Positions 22,346 through 34,305 of a stretch of DNA of 64,000 nt are shown piece after piece. The stretch lies in assembly GCA_026182355.1 (NCBI GenBank), contig JAPFBL010000164.1, positions 186,001 to 250,000 of the forward strand, in the 5' to 3' direction. Positions within the stretch are counted from its first letter, which is position 1. The number at the start of each line of letters is the position of its first letter. The DNA comes from Hermatobates lingyangjiaoensis (lineage: Eukaryota; Arthropoda; Insecta; Hemiptera; Hermatobatidae). A program made the position numbers and the translations under genes. Under the pieces are notes generated by a model. The model was not told where the DNA came from and did no database searches. It saw nothing but the letters and a program-made list of their open reading frames with translations.

Positions 22346-24314
22346 TATATATATAACCAAACTGTTCATGGAAATTTGCATAATAATTATAAAAAAAGTA
22401 AGATAAAGATAGACAGGTATAACTCACTTCTATATTTTGATAATTGTTGAGTTATTTGTTTCCATCACAGAGTACTTATTCTTAGTTTGGTTTTCATAAT
22501 GTCGTAATAGTTTTTATTTAAATTCTTGGGATACTCTAGAAGGGTGTTACTGAATTTAGCAAAGCTGTTATCAATTTTTATTTTGCCTAGTCTATTTCAT
22601 CTAGTGTAGAATATAATATTTCTTCAGCTACATGTTTCAGTGTGATCAGGTTATAGTTTACATTATTTAACCAAAAATCATTCATAAAAATAAGAAATAG
22701 AATAAATAAAGAGCTTAATTTTGCTTGAAGTTGAAATTAACTAGTAATAGTGGAATGTTTCAACTTGGCAGGTTTGACATCAGCGTTGGTTTCCAGTTTT
22801 GCTCTTTTTGAGTTTCTTTATCTGAGTTGAGTTGAATGTAAGTGCATATTTATCATGTTATTAAATTCACTAATTCGGTTATTTAAGGTGGGAAGCTTCT
22901 CTTGAATGTACAGTGCTTCTAATTTTGTTCGGAGCCAATTTTAGTTTATTAATTTTGCTAACTTTAACTATTATCTCTCTGAAACTGACCCTTGATCTAT
23001 ACTGTGAAGTACTTAGTTTTCCGTAAATTGCTATTATATACCCTTTGTATTCTATTCTCATTTCTAATTACACTTTACTATATTTATGATTAATTAAACT
23101 GATTAATTAATTTTTATAATTAATATATAACAATAATAAATGTAATTACTGTTTATAATACAAAAGTAATGTTCTTGGCTGAAAATATAAAATACATAGG
23201 ACTATAAAATGTATAAAGAAAACATTAGAGGATAGTATAGCGTTGTATAAGGCTGGATGACTGCTCATTCATGCGAACAGTCAAGAGATCCTATTTCCAA
23301 TGTGTTGCAACTTATTTGACGTAAAAAGGTAAAGGAAAAAAAATACTCTATTTTTGAAAGAAGAAGAGAAAAAAGTCTATCTGCATAATATAAACTCTTG
23401 CATGCGGGGTCAACTTGCATGCGAAGTATCTGCATTGAGCCACCCAAGACCGAAACTGGCTCCACTGTGACTGAAACAAGTCAATCTTATCTTCTGCCTT
23501 TCAGACTCTTTAGTACATTCTGCTGTACTGTAATAATGATTTGGCACAATAACAGTATTTCTTATGCATTAATCCAATTCTATGTTATATCACAGTCAAA
23601 AAATTTGTTTTTATCTTCAACAGCTGATGAAATTACAATACAACAGAAACATTAAACTTTCAATACTTTTAACAACTCTACTCAAATCATATCAGATTGA
23701 CTAACAATCTTAGCCAAAAATAGAAGCTATTGCCATAAATCATACAACACAAGTCATACAAATATAGCTCATACAATGCAATATAGTCATAAAACAAATC
23801 AAATGTTAGGAATATATATACAGAAAAAAGTGGACAACTGTGGATTTTTCTTGTTATATTTGATATGTATTAATATATAAATAGATAAACCACAGGAATT
23901 TTAAAATGCGTTTATAAGTCTAGATATTCTGAATGTCTTTAAAAAATAAGCCATATTTCAATATTAAAATCATAATAAACTGGAGCTACGCTTTACTTTA
24001 CTGTTACTTTACTCAACTTTGCTTTACTTTACTATTAGTAACTATAATGACAAACTCGTTGACAACCAATTGAGTTATATTTATTTAAAAAAATTTCTTT
24101 TATTGTATATAGAATATTATTTTACGTGTTTATTGAAAAATGTTGTCATGAATATAGAATATAGATCATACACAGATATGTGATAGTAAACACTCGTTGC
24201 TCTACAATAAATGATTTTTTTACACAAGCAAAGAAAAAAGGAATAATTCTAAGAATTTTCGAGATAGCTCATTATAAAAGATATCATAGATTGTATATGG
24301 ACATTTTATTTACT

Positions 24315-24464
24315 TTGAAAGAGGCACAGAGAGAAAGAGGGAGAGTGAGAGAACTGGAGAATGAAAGGGAGATAGAGAACGTAATGAAGTGAGTATGAAG
24401 GAAGAAGAGAAAAGACAGAAATATTAATTAAGGCGAATAGAAATAGGGAAAATGACAAGAGTGA

Positions 24465-24528
<64 letters not shown>

Positions 24529-24681
24529 AAGAGGGAAAGTGAGAGAACTGGAGAATGAAAGGGATATAGAGAACGTACTGAAGTGAGTATGAAGGAAGAA
24601 GAGAAAAGACAGAAATATTAATGAAGGCGAATAGAAATAGGGAAAATGACAAGAGTGAGACACACACACACACACACATAC

Positions 24682-24720
<39 letters not shown>
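24315..24720. repeat. Purine-rich tandem duplication with (AC)n and (AG)n
   Basis: A roughly 135-bp block (gaggg...gtgagagaactggagaatg ... aggcgaatagaaatagggaa) occurs at about 24330-24465 and again at 24529-24665. Each is followed by (CA)n then (GA)n. The unit is about 198 bp. Overlapping open frames on the opposite strand are repeat artefacts. Confidence 0.9.
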
Positions 24721-24726
<6 letters not shown>

Positions 24727-25077
24727 AGAATATGGAAGAGTGAGAAGAAGGAAATATAATTAAATAAGATATGTATTTAAGGTGGAATATAATTTATTTA
24801 TTTTTCTATTTTAAAACCTATATAAGTGGTCTGGATCTGATATCTGATTGGCTATTTTTGGGCCAAAAGAATTTATCATTTTGTTGTGCGCAGAAGAAAG
24901 TCCTTGAAGTTCTATTCTTTCCGGCTCTAATGAAAGTCACGTACGCAGTGCATCTCTTCTATGAAAACATGCACCTTTTATCAACATGGGAAATATAGTT
25001 AATGGGTTAGTTCCACTGAGGTTAGTAATATTAGAATTAGTAATAATACATTCCGTCATACCTCGTAAAATCTCTGA

Positions 25078-25290
25078 AAAGCTCAACCGGTTTCCGGTCC
25101 GCCTGGATCCCATCTTCAAGGTAGGTAGGTTATATATATAGGTAGGTTACCTATATATAGGTAGGTTATAGGAAAACAACATTCACAGTCAGTTAGGTGC
25201 TCTTGAAGATGGGATCCAGGCGGACCCGAAACCGGTCGAGCTTTTCAGAGACTTTACGAGGTATGACGGAATGTATTATTACTAATTCTA
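25078..25290. repeat. Inverted pair of PLE-like ends with hammerhead-like cores (family G)
   Basis: Arms of about 90 bp (25010-25122 and 25199-25292) are complementary. They include gatgggatccaggcggac, the core, ccggt, and gtatgacggaatgtattatt. The spacer is built from taggtaggtta units. The plus arm carries the ribozyme-like motif annotated separately. Confidence 0.75.
25196..25250 (+). ncRNA. Hammerhead-like motif with U3 (family G)
   Basis: GCTC (25199-25202), TTGAAGA (25203-25209), T, stem II GGG(A)TCC/GGACCC with an AGGC loop, GAAA (25228-25231), CCGG, T, C, GAGC (25238-25241). Stem I GCTC/GAGC is perfect, stem III ACCGGT is self-complementary and the cleavage dinucleotide would be UC. 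Core position 3 is U instead of C, giving a U.G wobble with G8. The minus copy at 25079-25122 is similar. Confidence 0.5.
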
Positions 25291-25662
25291 ACATGGGAAA
25301 TATTCGGAGGGCTTATGGTCCTCAGGGAATCAAAGTGTTGCCATGTGACATCAGTTTCTCCAGGTAGACATCCCCTGGTCCGTTCTTGATTAGTGCCATT
25401 GTTTTGTTACTGTGGTCCTCTTGAGACTGGTTTCTGAACAATGAAACCGCTGTCATCACGCCAGGAAGGGTTAAGTACTCACAATCCCTCAGTATATACG
25501 AAAACTATTTTGAAGAATTTTTTGGAAATGTCCCCTATTTTTAGTAATGTATTCTATATATCTATACTGTTAGTTTTAGTGATTAGATTAATGCCATAGA
25601 GATTAGTAACAATTATATTATTGTACAATATTAAATAGTTGTACCTCTTGAATCGTTGTTAC

Positions 25663-25715
25663 AGATGTCAGCCCGGTTTCGCACGTAAATCTTCTAGTGC
25701 ATCTTCAAGTGAACG
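25663..25715 (-). ncRNA. Hammerhead-like motif with U3 (family G2)
   Basis: On minus: TTGAAGA (complement of 25702-25708), T, GCAC ... GTGC around a 12-nt loop, GAAA (complement of 25677-25680), CCGGGCTGAC. Same core variant as family G with an unrelated but paired stem II. Confidence 0.45.
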
Positions 25716-25844
25716 ATTACTTGAATATACAGTTAGTACAAAACATCTTCTACGATTCACGATATATGACGGAATCGTATAATAATATAATTTCTTCTAT
25801 ATTTATATAAAGTTATCACAGGTTGAATCTTACGCAGGGCTAAG

Positions 25845-25970
25845 AACGACCTTATACATATTTTACTATCCAGCGGGAAGAAAAAGGTGAAAAGCCTCAA
25901 ATTTTAGAGGCTCTGTATTTAAAAGAAAGAATTCCTTCAATTAATTTGAAGCTGAATGGAAACTGAAACC
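25845..25970 (+). pseudogene. PLE GIY-YIG tail relic
   Basis: The frame KPQILEALYLKERIPSINLKL matches the C-terminal LEALYIKDVNPNLN of the PLE at 18774-20376. The upstream nuclease core is not recognisable. Confidence 0.5.
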
Positions 25971-26049
25971 ACTAGGATGACTATATTAGAATTTGATCAC
26001 AAATAATGATGACTAATGTTTCAATGGTCCAAAGATCGAATATTTTACT

Positions 26050-26170
26050 ACTTTCAGACAGATGTTGAAACTCCAACCAGACGAAAGAAAGATGGAGGCT
26101 ATCAGCGGTAAAATTATCAGAGCCTAGAAGCTGCTGCTAATTTTAATAAAACTCTGTTATGAATATAGTA
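26050..26170 (+). pseudogene. PLE N-terminal ORF relic
   Basis: The frame RKMEAISGKIIRA-(stop)-KLLLILIK-type, with one shift, aligns with VRKIEAISKKVVNAEAAAYFN of the PLE N-terminus (20627-20780). Lying just after the GIY-YIG tail relic, it repeats the tail-then-head order of a tandem PLE. Confidence 0.5.
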
Positions 26171-26836
26171 GTCCTGATGAGAGAAATAGACCACAATCCT
26201 CTAAAACTTATATTGTTTTGAAGATATTTCAAACGACCATGTGGTCATACTCAGGCCACAACATAAAGCAATGCTTATCATATTTAAATTTACTAATATT
26301 TATTTCGTATAACATGATGATTTAACACTATTCAGCGACGGTAGATAATTCTCTAAAATTATCTGATGGACGTCATTATAAACAATAAAAGTATATATTC
26401 ATGTGTTATGTTTATAAAGTTGTTTTTTACTTAATGATTTATAGTAAATTTAAAATTTACATAGATTCGTAATTGGAAAATTAATGTATAGTTCATCGCA
26501 AGAAAGAGATTATGTGAAAAAAAAAGAAAAGAAAAGACAGATTATATTCAATGTTTAGTAATCTTGCTCAGTTTGTATTTGCATATCTTGAAAGGTCGTA
26601 GCCATGTTGAGTACCATTTCCTGTTGTATGACTGAAGTTATTAAACATTGACTGCCACTAGAACATGAATGGGTGATCAGCTGTGAACATGGGCCTATGA
26701 TTGAAATGGGATGACCAACTCAAAAACATATCACACAAGCTATGCAAGCTTGTGTGTAGTACTACTATGTGTAGTATTTACTCATGATTAGAGAGAAACA
26801 GAATCACTATAGCCTTTCGTCACAGAAAGAGGATTT

Positions 26837-27135
26837 AATTACACAACGCGTTTCGAACACTTAGTGTTCATCAGCAGGTTACAGCTATAATACAAACAAA
26901 AATATTTATTAAAAATAAAGGAAAAACAACGTAAATTTAAACTAAAAGGAGTTACATACCTACCTAAGGAAGGTGATATTGACTAATTTGGGAGTCAACA
27001 GACACAACTCGACATCACCTTACTAAAGCAGGTATGTTACTCCTTTTAGTTTGTATTTTAGTTGTTTTTTTCTTTATTCAATTTCAAAATTGTTATACAT
27101 ATTTTTGTTTGTATTGCAGATGTAACCTGGCTAGG
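26837..27135. repeat. Long inverted repeat with hammerhead-like core at one end (family F)
   Basis: Arms about 26872-26985 and 27020-27135 are complementary (shared tacctgctt/aaggagtaacata and acaaacaaaaatat segments), around a centre with gatgtcgag / atcacctta. On minus at 26837-26882 the core reads CTGATGA, ACAC-TAA-GTGT, TC, GAAA, CGCG, TT, with a self-complementary ACGCGT stem III. Stem I is weak. Confidence 0.6.
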
Positions 27136-27539
27136 AATACTGTTAAGACTTTTTAAGAAATTCGATAATATCTAATTATAAAAAATCTGAATATCGGCTA
27201 TTTGAAAAACAGAGAACTCTCAAGGCTGAATACTTGTTCTAAAAAGGGGGAATTTTATATTTTTTTTTAAAAAAACTAACTGTGTAAGTGAATACTGTAT
27301 GGTAACTGATTACAGAACCACTGGAATGAAGGACATACCTTGAGAGTGCTGACATTGATATTATGTTAGTTTATTGATTAACTGATTTGCAATTTATTAA
27401 ATCTATTATGGAGTTTTGAAAATTGTTTATGAAATGAATAACTTTTTTTTTAATTGAAGAGTTTTTTTAATCTATAAAATAAATAGGTTTTTAAAAGAAT
27501 GTACTGAGAGAAGCAAGTGTGACGGGGTTTAAGCAGACA

Positions 27540-27735
27540 AGGACAATACAAGAATCAGGTCGAACATGAATATTAATGTGAATGTGGCGGTGGGAGGGGG
27601 GTGTGGTTTGGGTGTCAGGTTACTCTGGGGGTGGCAGGGCACGCGCCGCATCCCCTGCCGATAACCATCGCTGAACATCCAGTCCTTAAACATTCCCAGG
27701 CTATAGCCTCCAGCCGCCAGGGGACATCCTATCAA
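27540..27735. other. GC-rich patch, unidentified
   Basis: High-GC block (gtggcggtgggagg, ggcacgcgccgcatcccc, cagccgccagggga) within AT-rich DNA. The minus-strand frame of 68 codons shows no recognisable family. Between here and 29.7 kb I see only AT-rich sequence. Confidence 0.3.
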
Positions 27736-29764
27736 TTACTGCCTTCTTTTGCTTAAACGATGGTCACAACTCAACGCACTCGTCCAGTACAGCTTTCTAT
27801 TGAAATCAAATACTATTATAAAAATATCAAGCTACAATACGTTTGATATTTTTTAATTTACTATAAAGTGAAGTATAATAGTAATATTGAAAAAAATCGA
27901 ACTGGAGATTTTGACGGATTTACTTGTTCTGAGGTCTCCAAAGTCCTTTTCTGACTTTTTTCGATGATGTCTGTGTATGTGTGTCTGTGTTTTTTTGACA
28001 CAGACAGTACCCCTGCCATGAGGGAATTTATTTAACCAGTATGCTTCGCTTAAAAGCAATACATACATATTATAAAATTGTTAATGATGTAATATTTCGT
28101 AATGATGTAATTATTACGAAATATTTACACCTTATTTTTTTGAATATATTAATATATATATTTATAATCAATATTGATAATACTTGGAATTTTATGTACT
28201 CGTATCTTTCGGTAATGTCTCTGGTGTGTGGTTGGGTGTGTATTCAGAAGTTTGAGGGGACGCAACAGTCCACAATTTGCAATGGATCAGATTACTATTT
28301 CACTAAAAAATCGGCCTCATAGTGTAGACGTGTCCTATTGTTTGAAGCAATTATGTATGATGGGAAAGTAACTTTTTTTCGTTTTACATTGGTTTGATTA
28401 TGTTTCCAAGATTTATTTTCGAAGGGTCCTTGAAAGTCCAGGAATGGGGAACCCTTCTTCTTAAGGCCATTTTAGCACCGTTAGTTCCCTCAAAGGTCAC
28501 AACGAATGGATCAGCAAATTGTTATAAAATAGTTATATTGTAAAATATTTGAATCTATCATTATATTACTCGATCAGAGAATCTAAAACTGTTTCGGATC
28601 TTTCAAAACATTCAACAGTGTCCTCATTGTCTTCATTTATTATTTTTGTTGATTCAGGAAAATCATTTCCTAAAACCTTAAATTTTTCAAGAAATTATTG
28701 GTAAATAGTCTTCTTAAATGCCAGAATTTTTTGTTTTTATTAACAGAATTTTGAAATATTTTTCTCAACAAACTGTAGAAAGGTCGCACTTCATGAATCA
28801 AAAGGACTCAGGTTCCAGTCTGGTCCTGGTCCAGTCAATGGTGTAGGAGAGTATCCCCCAGGACATTTGCAGGGGTTACGTTTTGACAATCGCAATAATC
28901 TGCGAATTATTTATTCAGTTTTAAAAATATTACTGTGATATTGTACGCGCTTAAATATGTTTCCCAAACATCTAAAGGCAGCCTTACACATAAATACAGT
29001 ACTAATGTAATATATGTTATAAAGATAAATTAAAGTTATTATGATTTTATTATACTCAATGATGAAAGATGACGATGATATTTGCTGTATCATTCAGTGA
29101 TGATGATTATGGCAACACTGATGGCACAGCTGTTTTAAAGAAACATTTAGTCGCTAGTAATACTGTATCATCTCTCTTTTTTAATTTTTTATTTTATATC
29201 TACTGACGTTGTTATATTACATTATCTACCATTTTAATTGATTTCTAGGTAGAGAGTACATTATATCTAATAAACGTATTAAGTTACAGAACTTAAGTTA
29301 TACTTTGTTCTGCTGCCAAATAGTAAGTAGAGAACCACATGCCTAATATATCGAAAATGCATTCAGTATACTAAAAAAACGTGTAAATACGTCGAAATAT
29401 TCAAATAAAATTAATCCTGACTACTATATTTTACTTAAAGTCAACATATTGTATTCTAAACTAATTATCAATCGATGAAATAAATCATATCTGGAAGTGA
29501 TATGAAAAATGTTTTTATAATTATAACTATAAGTATTATTTGCAATCTCTTATTGTGGTAATGAAAAATAAAATCCATGTTAGATCAACAGTGATATCAA
29601 TTTATATATAACTGAAAAGTCACTTATTAACAATACAAAAAGATCAAACTAGAAAATATAATTTACTTTCGTTTTATACAATTGCTATCTTAGATGTCAT
29701 AAGATATTTCTTTGTTACCATTATAAAGTAAGACGTAATTGAAATGTTATAGTGGGGATAGTTT

Positions 29765-29885
29765 TCTCAGAAGAACGGAAGCGAACTTTTGGACTCTCTA
29801 GTTGGTTCAGGTCTGAACGTGTTCCGCCCCACTTCACCCAACCGACAGTCCTAGAATTACGTCTCATAAAGGCACGCGTCTTATC
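29765..29885. other. GC-richer patch, unidentified
   Basis: Contains gaacgtgttccgccccac, cccaaccgacagtcctag and acgtctcataaaggcacgcg, unlike its AT-rich flanks. No coding or RNA signal recognised. Confidence 0.25.
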
Positions 29886-30601
29886 ATCATGCTAAGGTAA
29901 CAATTATTTCTTTGTTCATTTATAATGTCTTTTGATATTATTTTTCATCAGTACTCTTTACATATACATTATTACGTACTGTATGTAATATTTTATACAT
30001 ACACCATCTGTATTAAAAGTTAAGTGGAAGTTATTTTCATCTTTTTGGTCCACCAATTTCAGACAAAGTGTTAGTTCATATAGATTCATTTATATAATTT
30101 ATTCACAATAATAAAAAAATATTAAAATATGAAACTAACAATGTATAATTAAATGTTTTGGTTCAATTTTTTATATAATTTTACTAAGCAGTCACATTGA
30201 GTCGGTTTATTTTTATGTATTGATTAATTATTAAAGATTAATTCCTAACAATTATAGTTTGTATCATTCTGCAAAAGTCTACTAGAGTTTTATATCTGCT
30301 AGTCTTAACAGTTTGTCTCACTCGACTTTATTTGGAGTATAGATCTTTAAATCAGAAGGTGTCCAGCTCGTTATTCTTTAGTGATTAACAAACTTATGAA
30401 ATGGATATAAAAATGTAGCTTATGAACTTAATAAAGTAAATACTAGGTAATTATGAAGAATAATATTTCTGTAAAAATGATATTGCTAGGGTTCTAAATA
30501 GAATGTTTGGTATAGAAGCTCAAAGGTTGCCTGACTCACTTTTCATCACCATTTCCTCTCTTGCCCCCACTCCCTCTTCCACCATAGACTAGCCTCTCTG
30601 T

Positions 30602-31970
30602 CAGTGTTTCCACTTTAGGGTTTTTTACCCTATTTTAGGGTAATTCAATGGCTTTTAGGGTCAGTTTAGGGTAGCTAATGTTTTTAGGGTAAATTTAGGG
30701 TAGTTACTATTTTTATAGTAAAGTAAACGAATGTCTTTTTCAAAACTGCAAAAAGTTTCAACATATAATATATAAATTGAACTTAAACTTTTTAAAATAT
30801 TCAAATAAAATTAAAAATCAACTTTTTTTTAATTATCTGGCAACCAACACTTAACGATACGTACATTTAGTTGTGACAGCTCGTTTATTTTCGTCTGAAC
30901 AAGTAATCTAAACTCGTCTGTCGACTGTCGTCTTATATTTGTTATACACACATGTTTATCTCGCCTCTTTTTTAATCTTTGGTTTTGCACTTGGTGTAGA
31001 ATTAAAAATTTGAATCAAAGTAAGTATAAATAATGAGTACTATAGCTTAGTTATAAAGGTAGCATATTGTTACTACTTTTACGCGTTTTGTTGGTAGAAA
31101 CATTTATAAAAAACGTGTTTAGTCCTGCAGGCAATATTAAGCCCTACTGCCAGATTGCAAGACTAATTTTCTAAAAAAAGAAGCTTCCAAACTTATTCGA
31201 AGTTTGTGCTCTAATTTTATGCCATCTTCGTATGTAAAAAAAGGCCGAGATTTCGTATTTAAATCCACATCATCCAGTTTTCTCCAGTTCATTTGTCCCA
31301 CTTGAAAATATGTTTATTGGTGTAAATGCTTCTGCTCTTCTATCAAAATTAGTTGATTCTAAAACTGTTAATGAAATAAAAGTGGAAGATTTTTATAAGA
31401 GGTTCGTTTATAGTAGAGGCCGTGAAACAAATTCATTCAAGATTTACCTTAGATGATCTTATACATAATTTGGTTTCATGTGTTGATCCTCAAAAAGCTT
31501 GTAATTTAAATCCTCCATCTATTTCCCATATATTAAAAGCACTTCCACAGTTAAATGAATTTCTTGATGAGTCTGTACATGATCAAGAGTGGAGAAATCA
31601 TTATTTAGATGAAGAAATATCTGCACAGATGGACTTTAACAAGTATTGGGATTTAGTGTTTAGTAGAAAAATAATGCACAGTTGCCATGTTTTCCAAATT
31701 TAACTAAATTGATTTCATCTTTAATGCTAATACCGTTTTAAAATGCATCAGTTGAAAGGTTTTTCAGTATTTTAAATCTTGTGAAGTCAATTCAAAGAAA
31801 CCGGTTAAAAAATGGAACTATTAAAGGACTAATGCATGCTATTTATTATCTTAGAAATAATTCAGTCAACTCCCATTCAATGAATATTGATAAACATATT
31901 CTAAAAGCGCTGTCAAACGTTAAAAGCAATGCCACTTGCTCTGAAATTAAAAAAATGATTTAATTTTTTA
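30602..31970 (+). mobile_element. hAT transposon, decayed, 3' end not found
   Basis: Starts CAGTGTTTCC (a hAT-like terminus beginning CAGTG), then carries six TTTAGGGT copies and one reverse copy within 30611-30715, typical of subterminal transposase-binding repeats. Next comes the broken transposase annotated at 31200-31966. No matching inverted terminus with CACTG was found before the SINE at 32395, so the 3' end is lost or too diverged to see. Confidence 0.6.
31200..31966 (+). pseudogene. hAT transposase, C-terminal half, broken
   Basis: Three frame segments join into a hAT-type sequence. 31256-31418 reads YLNPHHPVFSSSFVPLENMF and on to FYKRFVYSR. 31422-31680 reads HSRFTLDDLIHNLVSCVDPQ ... 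LDESVHDQEWRNHYLD. 31680-31963 reads LPCFPNLTKLISSLMLIPF, a stop, then NASVERFFSILNLVKSIQRN and GLMHAIYYLR. The ASVERxFS...K...RN-L pattern is the hAT dimerisation region. Two frameshifts and one TAA make it non-functional. The DNA-binding N-terminus is absent or unrecognisable. Confidence 0.65.
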
Positions 31971-32394
31971 TATTCTTTATTGTGTTCAAGGTTAAAGTGT
32001 TTGTGTTTAAAAAGGAATATTTTAATAATAGCTTTAAAAAATACTTTTCATATTAACAAAAAATGTTTTTAATAGTGAGTATGATATTATAAAGTGTTTA
32101 TTTTTTTCATCAGTTTATAAACAATAAAATTAATGGTTTGCATGATAAAATATTATTATCCTGTTATAGAAAATTTTAATTTAAAGTTTAACTTTACTAT
32201 TGCAAATGTATTTATTCTATAGAATGATACCATTTGTTTATTAACTAACGAATATGTCTATTTTGTTGCATGAGAAAAATTATGTTATGATAAAATATAT
32301 AATTATTATATTATATATAGTAATAATATATTATAGTTATTTTTCACTATAAGGACGTACTAAAAAGACTCAATATTTAACTTAGCTTAGCTAA

Positions 32395-32705
32395 TATCAA
32401 TATGTAGCTCAGTGGCAACGTGCTCATCTCTGGACCTCTGGGTCTGGGATTCAATACCCACTCTGGCACTCGGTTTATTCACATGAAAAGTGAATAAATA
32501 TGAGCGCATCATCCCTCGGAGTGGGCATTTAACCGTCACTCCCGAGACTCTACGATGCCAGGTTCTCATTAAAGAACTCTACTATGGATACACTTGAGTT
32601 AGGCAAAATTAGGACACCCAAGGTAGAATCAATCTTCATTGTGTGATATCATAAAGGGCAGATGTTGGGCCTATGTGTGTTCCCTTGTGGGAATGCCACT
32701 ACATA
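32395..32705 (+). mobile_element. tRNA-derived SINE
   Basis: A-box-like tagctcagtggcaacgtgct and B-box-like GGGATTCAATACCC head. Then the family body: gtttattcac, gtgaataaat, cctcggagtgggcatttaac, gatgccaggttctcatta, and the 3' part gatatcataaagggcag...gtgttcccttgtggga. Confidence 0.85.
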
Positions 32706-33227
32706 AGAATACTTAATTTGACCACCTTTCTTTGTTTAAATGACATGGTTATGTCTATTTGTTAGTGGTAGTTGGCATCCCAGTGTACGTTAGCTTATTC
32801 ATTTAACAAAACCAGGTTTATCTCAAACTTTAGGCTGACATTAGTATGTATTGTAATAAAGCAATTGTTAGAATTATTTACTGATAGCTAGTCACCAGAA
32901 TGACTTACAATGAATGTTACATACATTTTAAATTATAATTATGTTATTACTGATATGTGTGTATTGTTTCAGGTGCAGACGAAAGGTTACCTGTACACTG
33001 GCAAGTGAGTTCACTCCTATACTGATACAAGTGATCAGTGACACCACAAAGCTGTATTAGTGTAAATGGTGTTTATTTTTTTTTAATCTATTTAAGAATG
33101 CTTCTCTTGGTTTAAGTTGAAAGTATCATCAAGAATGGATATCATAGCAAGCGTGCAGACACACAAGACATAAGCTTTTGACTTCTGTACAGATGTTAAT
33201 GTAGGAAGGTATATCTCTCTATTTGTT

Positions 33228-33256
<29 letters not shown>
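33228..33256. repeat. (TA)n microsatellite
   Basis: About 13 TA units with one interruption, left boundary of the pseudo-LTR pair that follows. Confidence 0.9.
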
Positions 33257-33262
<6 letters not shown>

Positions 33263-33263
<1 letters not shown>

Positions 33264-33558
33264 GAGTTCAAAATTCAAGAAGAGTAGCACACAGAGTAAG
33301 GAAACACACTCACAGACTCAAATTTTCGGGTAATCCGTCTTCAGGAGAAAAGAGAAAGGGAGACCAAACACGTTGTAGACGCAACGGCAAGTAACCCATA
33401 CTTGCCGTAACCCGAGTAACGGGTTACTTACCGTTGCGTCTACAACGGGCTTGGTCTCCCTTTCTCTTTTCTCCTGAAGTCGGATTACCCGAAAATTTGT
33501 GTCTGTAAGTGTGTTTCCTTACTCTGTGTGTTACTCTTCTTGAATTTTGAACTCGTAT
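33263..33558. ncRNA. Inverted PLE pseudo-LTR pair (family C) with hammerhead-like cores
   Basis: Arms 33263-33375 (minus) and 33440-33557 (plus) are complementary. The minus arm core (33317-33347) is CTC-CTGAAGA, GGATTACC hairpin, GAAA, ATTT, GAG: CTC pairs with GAG and AATT is self-complementary. The plus arm has CTGAAGT, so its A9 is mutated, and ttgtgt in place of ttgagt. Stem II is only 2-3 bp. Confidence 0.6.
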
Positions 33559-33785
33559 ATGTATATGCATGTTGTTTCTTAACTGTTGTACTCTACGTTA
33601 TCTACGTATGTCCTTAACCATCACGGACGATCTCCTTAATTATAGCAGTAGGAGGAAATTTGAAGCCAAGCAAACATGGCAATTTTAGAAACTGATAGGA
33701 GTTGTCTCCAGCCATTGCTATCTTCATCCTCAACACTATTGAGACCTTAGAAGAACTCTAGTTGACTGTCGTCCCTCTGTCAGTT

Positions 33786-33838
33786 CACTTCTTCTCCTGA
33801 GGACGACCGCCATTACGGTCGAAATATTGAAAAGTGAG
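33786..33838 (+). ncRNA. Hammerhead-like motif (family D)
   Basis: CTGAGGA (33797-33803), C, stem II GACCG/CGGTC (five perfect pairs) around CCATTA, GAAA (33821-33824), TATT, then GAAAAGTGAG. ATAT-like stem III and a partly paired stem I with the preceding cacttcttctc. It is followed by ttgttatgtttctgtctatg and a (TA)n boundary at 33883. Confidence 0.6.
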
Positions 33839-33960
33839 TCTTTGTTATGTTTCTGTCTATGTGTCACAGTTTATTTTAAGTATATATATATATATTGTTA
33901 TTTCAAAGAAATTATCACGGGAATCATAAATGGTGGAGGTATGAAACGTATTTAAAAGAT

Positions 33961-33964
<4 letters not shown>

Positions 33965-33991
<27 letters not shown>
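33965..33991. repeat. (TA)n microsatellite
   Basis: About 13 TA units within the tandem array. Confidence 0.9.
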
Positions 33992-33994
<3 letters not shown>

Positions 33995-34305
33995 TATTTC
34001 AATGGTATTGTCTCAAGTGTTATGAATGGTGAAGCTATGAAACGTGCTCAAAAGATATCATATATAAATATACAGCGGTGTTTCAAGTGTGCTCATTCAG
34101 ATATTTATAACTTGTGTTCCTATATATAGTGTTGATATGATTTCATATATAAGAATATATTGTTATTTCATATTTCTATCGAAGAATCATAAATGCAAGA
34201 TATATTATAAGTGTTTAAAAGGTCTTATATATATTATTATATCATTTGAATAGTCCCATAAATGGCGGAGGCATATAATGTGTTTAAAATATGCTATATA
34301 TATAT

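Noticed and set aside
24306..24679. Open frames rich in VC and SLS
   Set aside because: They lie on (AC)n/(AG)n tracts and the purine-rich duplication, with no domain.
30611..30715. TTTAGGG-like repeats as a telomere
   Set aside because: Only six scattered units next to a CAGTG hAT end; not a tandem telomeric array.
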